Part shown: in pieces, positions 6,700-7,931 of the stretch | Layout: each line of letters starts with the position of its first letter | How positions within the stretch are numbered: the first letter of the stretch is position 1 | NCBI GenBank assembly: GCA_947462515.1 | Contig: CANHPJ010000061.1 | Location: forward strand, 1-7,931 | Direction of reading: 5' to 3' | DNA length: 7,931 bases | Source: Bacteroidota bacterium | GTDB taxonomy: Bacteria > Bacteroidota > Bacteroidia > JACCXN01 | Translations under genes and position numbers: made by a program | Notes under the pieces: model-generated | Told to the model about the DNA's origin: nothing | The model's database searches: none | What the model saw: only the letters and a program-made list of their open reading frames with translations

Positions 6700-7068
6700 A
6701 TGAAAATTTTAGTCATTGATGATGATCAGTTTACACTTGATAGTATCAGCTTTTATTTAAAAAGTGAAGGGTTCGAAATTTTAAAGGCTCTGGATAGTTA
6801 CAAAGCTCTAGAAATATTGGAAAAAGTTAAGGTAGATTTAATTATCTGCGACATACTTTTGCCAAGTTTGTCTGGTTTGGGTTTGTTAAGCTTACTGAAA
6901 AATTTTTATTTGGAAAAAACTCCCGTAATCCTTATTTCTTCGCTAGATCAGAAAGAAGTCGTTTCTTCTTCAATGAGTTTGGGCGCTCAGGATTTTATTA
7001 TTAAACCAATAAATTTTGAAGAATTACTGACTAAAATAAAAAGACTGACATCGATACCAGTAGGTTGA
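6700..7068 (+). CDS. CheY-like single-domain response regulator
   Basis: This is a 122-residue stand-alone receiver, close to the minimal length for the fold. It has the acidic cluster Asp7-Asp8-Asp9, phosphoacceptor Asp51 in IICDILLPSLSG, Ser80 in ILISS, and Lys102 in FIIKPINFEELL. These make it a phosphorylatable receiver of the OmpR/CheY-like sort that has no output domain; the sequence ends eight residues after the last helix. The gene starts 15 bases after the membrane-anchored receiver gene and has its own strong AGGAGG site. Likely roles are a diffusible phosphate carrier, an anti-sigma-type or kinase-binding partner, or a target of the hybrid kinase; none can be chosen from sequence. 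It is the last plus-strand gene before the convergent aroA. Confidence 0.95.
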   Translation: MKILVIDDDQFTLDSISFYLKSEGFEILKALDSYKALEILEKVKVDLIICDILLPSLSGLGLLSLLKNFYLEKTPVILISSLDQKEVVSSSMSLGAQDFIIKPINFEELLTKIKRLTSIPVG

Positions 7069-7123
7069 TAGTGAGATTATTATTGTAAATTATTACTTTA
7101 TTATCCCTTTAGAAGTTATTATA
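7069..7123. other. Convergent intergenic gap
   Basis: These 55 bases separate the stop of the last receiver gene from the stop of aroA on the opposite strand. The sequence is AT-rich and no GC-containing stem followed by a T-run was found on either strand, so termination of the two converging transcripts is not explained by a visible hairpin. Confidence 0.5.
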
Positions 7124-7931
7124 TCAACTTGTTATTTCTGTGACTTTAAAACCAATAGATTTTAAGTCATTCCAAAAGTTGGGATAGGATTTTTTTACAA
7201 CAGTGGGATCTTGTATGATTATTTCTTTGAATTTGAATGCCATAGGCGCAAACGACATCGCCATTCTGTGGTCTTGGTAGGTGTATATATCTGGTATGCT
7301 AGTTGGGTTGCCAAAATCAACTAGATGTATCTCGTCTTTATGCATAACGGTCAAATCAATCCCAAACTTTTTCAGTTCATTTACCAATCCTTCTATTCTA
7401 TCTGTTTCTTTAATTCTTAAACTGCTCAATCCTCTGAATTTTCCTTGTATTTTTAAACCAGCCAAGGTAGCTATTACGGTTTGAGCCAAATCCGGACAAT
7501 CAAGGAAATCATATTCATAAAAAGTTCGTTTAAAACTAGAATTTTTAGATTTTGTTATTTGTAATTTTTCTCCTATGAAATCTGATTCTACTCCAATTTC
7601 TTTAAATATTTTTCTCACAATAGCGTCTCCCTGAAGGCTTTCTTCTTTTAATCCACTTATTGATAGTTCTGCCTCGTCTGAAAATGCAGCCATTTCATAC
7701 CAATATGAAACAGCACTCCAATCGGATTCTATTTTTATTTCACGAGCTAAATATTTTTTTGGATAAACTTTTATTCCGTGGCTTTGCCATTTTACTTCCG
7801 CTCCAAAATAACTCATCATTTTGGTGGTCATGGTCAAATATGGTTTAGATATTAATTCGCCTTTGAAATTTATTTCTATTCCATTTTCAAGACTTGGGCC
7901 GATTAAAAGTAGGGCCGATATAAACTGACTG
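7124..7931 (-). CDS. aroA: 3-phosphoshikimate 1-carboxyvinyltransferase (EPSP synthase), 5' end cut by window
   Basis: EPSP synthase transfers the enolpyruvyl group of PEP to shikimate-3-phosphate, the sixth step of the shikimate pathway to aromatic amino acids, in the cytoplasm. The minus-strand frame is open to the window edge and encodes the last 268 residues; typical full length is about 410-430, so the N-terminal third is missing. The TTG at 7835-7837 is internal, because family sequence continues upstream of it: the visible part opens with the SQF of the conserved SSQF substrate loop. Further landmarks are PYLTMTTKMM (30-39), DWSAVSYWYE, the catalytic Asp147 in CPDLAQT (E. coli Asp313), RIKETDR (172-178), DHRMAMS (220-226) and Lys247 in KKSYPNF (E. 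coli Lys411). Catalytic residues in the visible portion are intact. The gene converges on the signalling cluster and is probably unrelated to it. Confidence 0.97.
   Translation of the reverse strand, partial: SQFISALLLIGPSLENGIEINFKGELISKPYLTMTTKMMSYFGAEVKWQSHGIKVYPKKYLAREIKIESDWSAVSYWYEMAAFSDEAELSISGLKEESLQGDAIVRKIFKEIGVESDFIGEKLQITKSKNSSFKRTFYEYDFLDCPDLAQTVIATLAGLKIQGKFRGLSSLRIKETDRIEGLVNELKKFGIDLTVMHKDEIHLVDFGNPTSIPDIYTYQDHRMAMSFAPMAFKFKEIIIQDPTVVKKSYPNFWNDLKSIGFKVTEITS

Noticed and set aside
7064..7128. Inverted repeat GTTGATA...TATCAAC spanning the convergent gap
   Set aside because: The 7-base arms are 51 bases apart and simply contain the two facing TGA stop codons; too weak for a terminator.
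7124..7837. aroA read as a complete gene starting at the TTG at 7835-7837
   Set aside because: The frame stays open to the window edge and the extra 31 residues match the conserved SQF and PYLTMT regions of EPSP synthase, so the TTG is an internal leucine codon.
1..7931. CRISPR array, tRNA/rRNA gene, transposon or defence system
   Set aside because: No regularly spaced long repeats, RNA-gene consensus, transposase motifs or defence-type domains were seen on either strand.

Overview
The window is AT-rich. Most starts lack a Shine-Dalgarno site, and the protein signatures are of a Bacteroidota type: an Rcp1-style receiver, a receiver with a C-terminal membrane anchor, and an EPSP synthase with a DWSAVSYWYE segment. 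I infer a low-GC member of Bacteroidota (Cytophagales or Flavobacteriales-like). Genus cannot be called from the sequence alone.

Layout. Bases 1-51 may hold the last codons of an unidentified plus-strand gene, followed by a small hairpin. Bases 52-502 are a very AT-rich leader without a convincing gene; it carries T-tracts and a repeated TCATAAAT octamer. From 503 to 7068 six co-directional genes form a compact signalling cluster: (1) a membrane CHASE8-like/HAMP histidine kinase with a Cph1-type kinase core; (2) a degenerate Rcp1-like receiver; (3) an intact Rcp1-like receiver; (4) a large soluble hybrid kinase, REC-PAS-PAS-PAS-PAS-HisKA-HATPase-REC; (5) a receiver with a C-terminal transmembrane helix; (6) a stand-alone CheY-like receiver with a strong Shine-Dalgarno site. 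Gaps between genes are 21, 10, 20, 71 and 15 bases, so genes 1-4 look like one transcript and genes 5-6 are either its continuation or a second unit. Converging on the cluster from the right is the 3' two-thirds of aroA (7124-7931, minus strand), a housekeeping shikimate-pathway gene that marks the cluster boundary.

How it may work together. The membrane kinase has the kinase type that normally phosphorylates Rcp1-like receivers, and such a receiver (with a degenerate sister copy) lies directly downstream. The hybrid kinase could receive input through its N-terminal receiver and four PAS domains, and pass phosphate through its C-terminal receiver to a phosphotransfer protein encoded elsewhere. 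The cluster has two kinases and six receiver domains but no DNA-binding, enzymatic or HPt domain, so its output must come from protein-protein contact or from genes outside the window. The most interesting points are the missing output, the degenerate/intact receiver pair and the membrane-anchored receiver. None is proven new from sequence alone.
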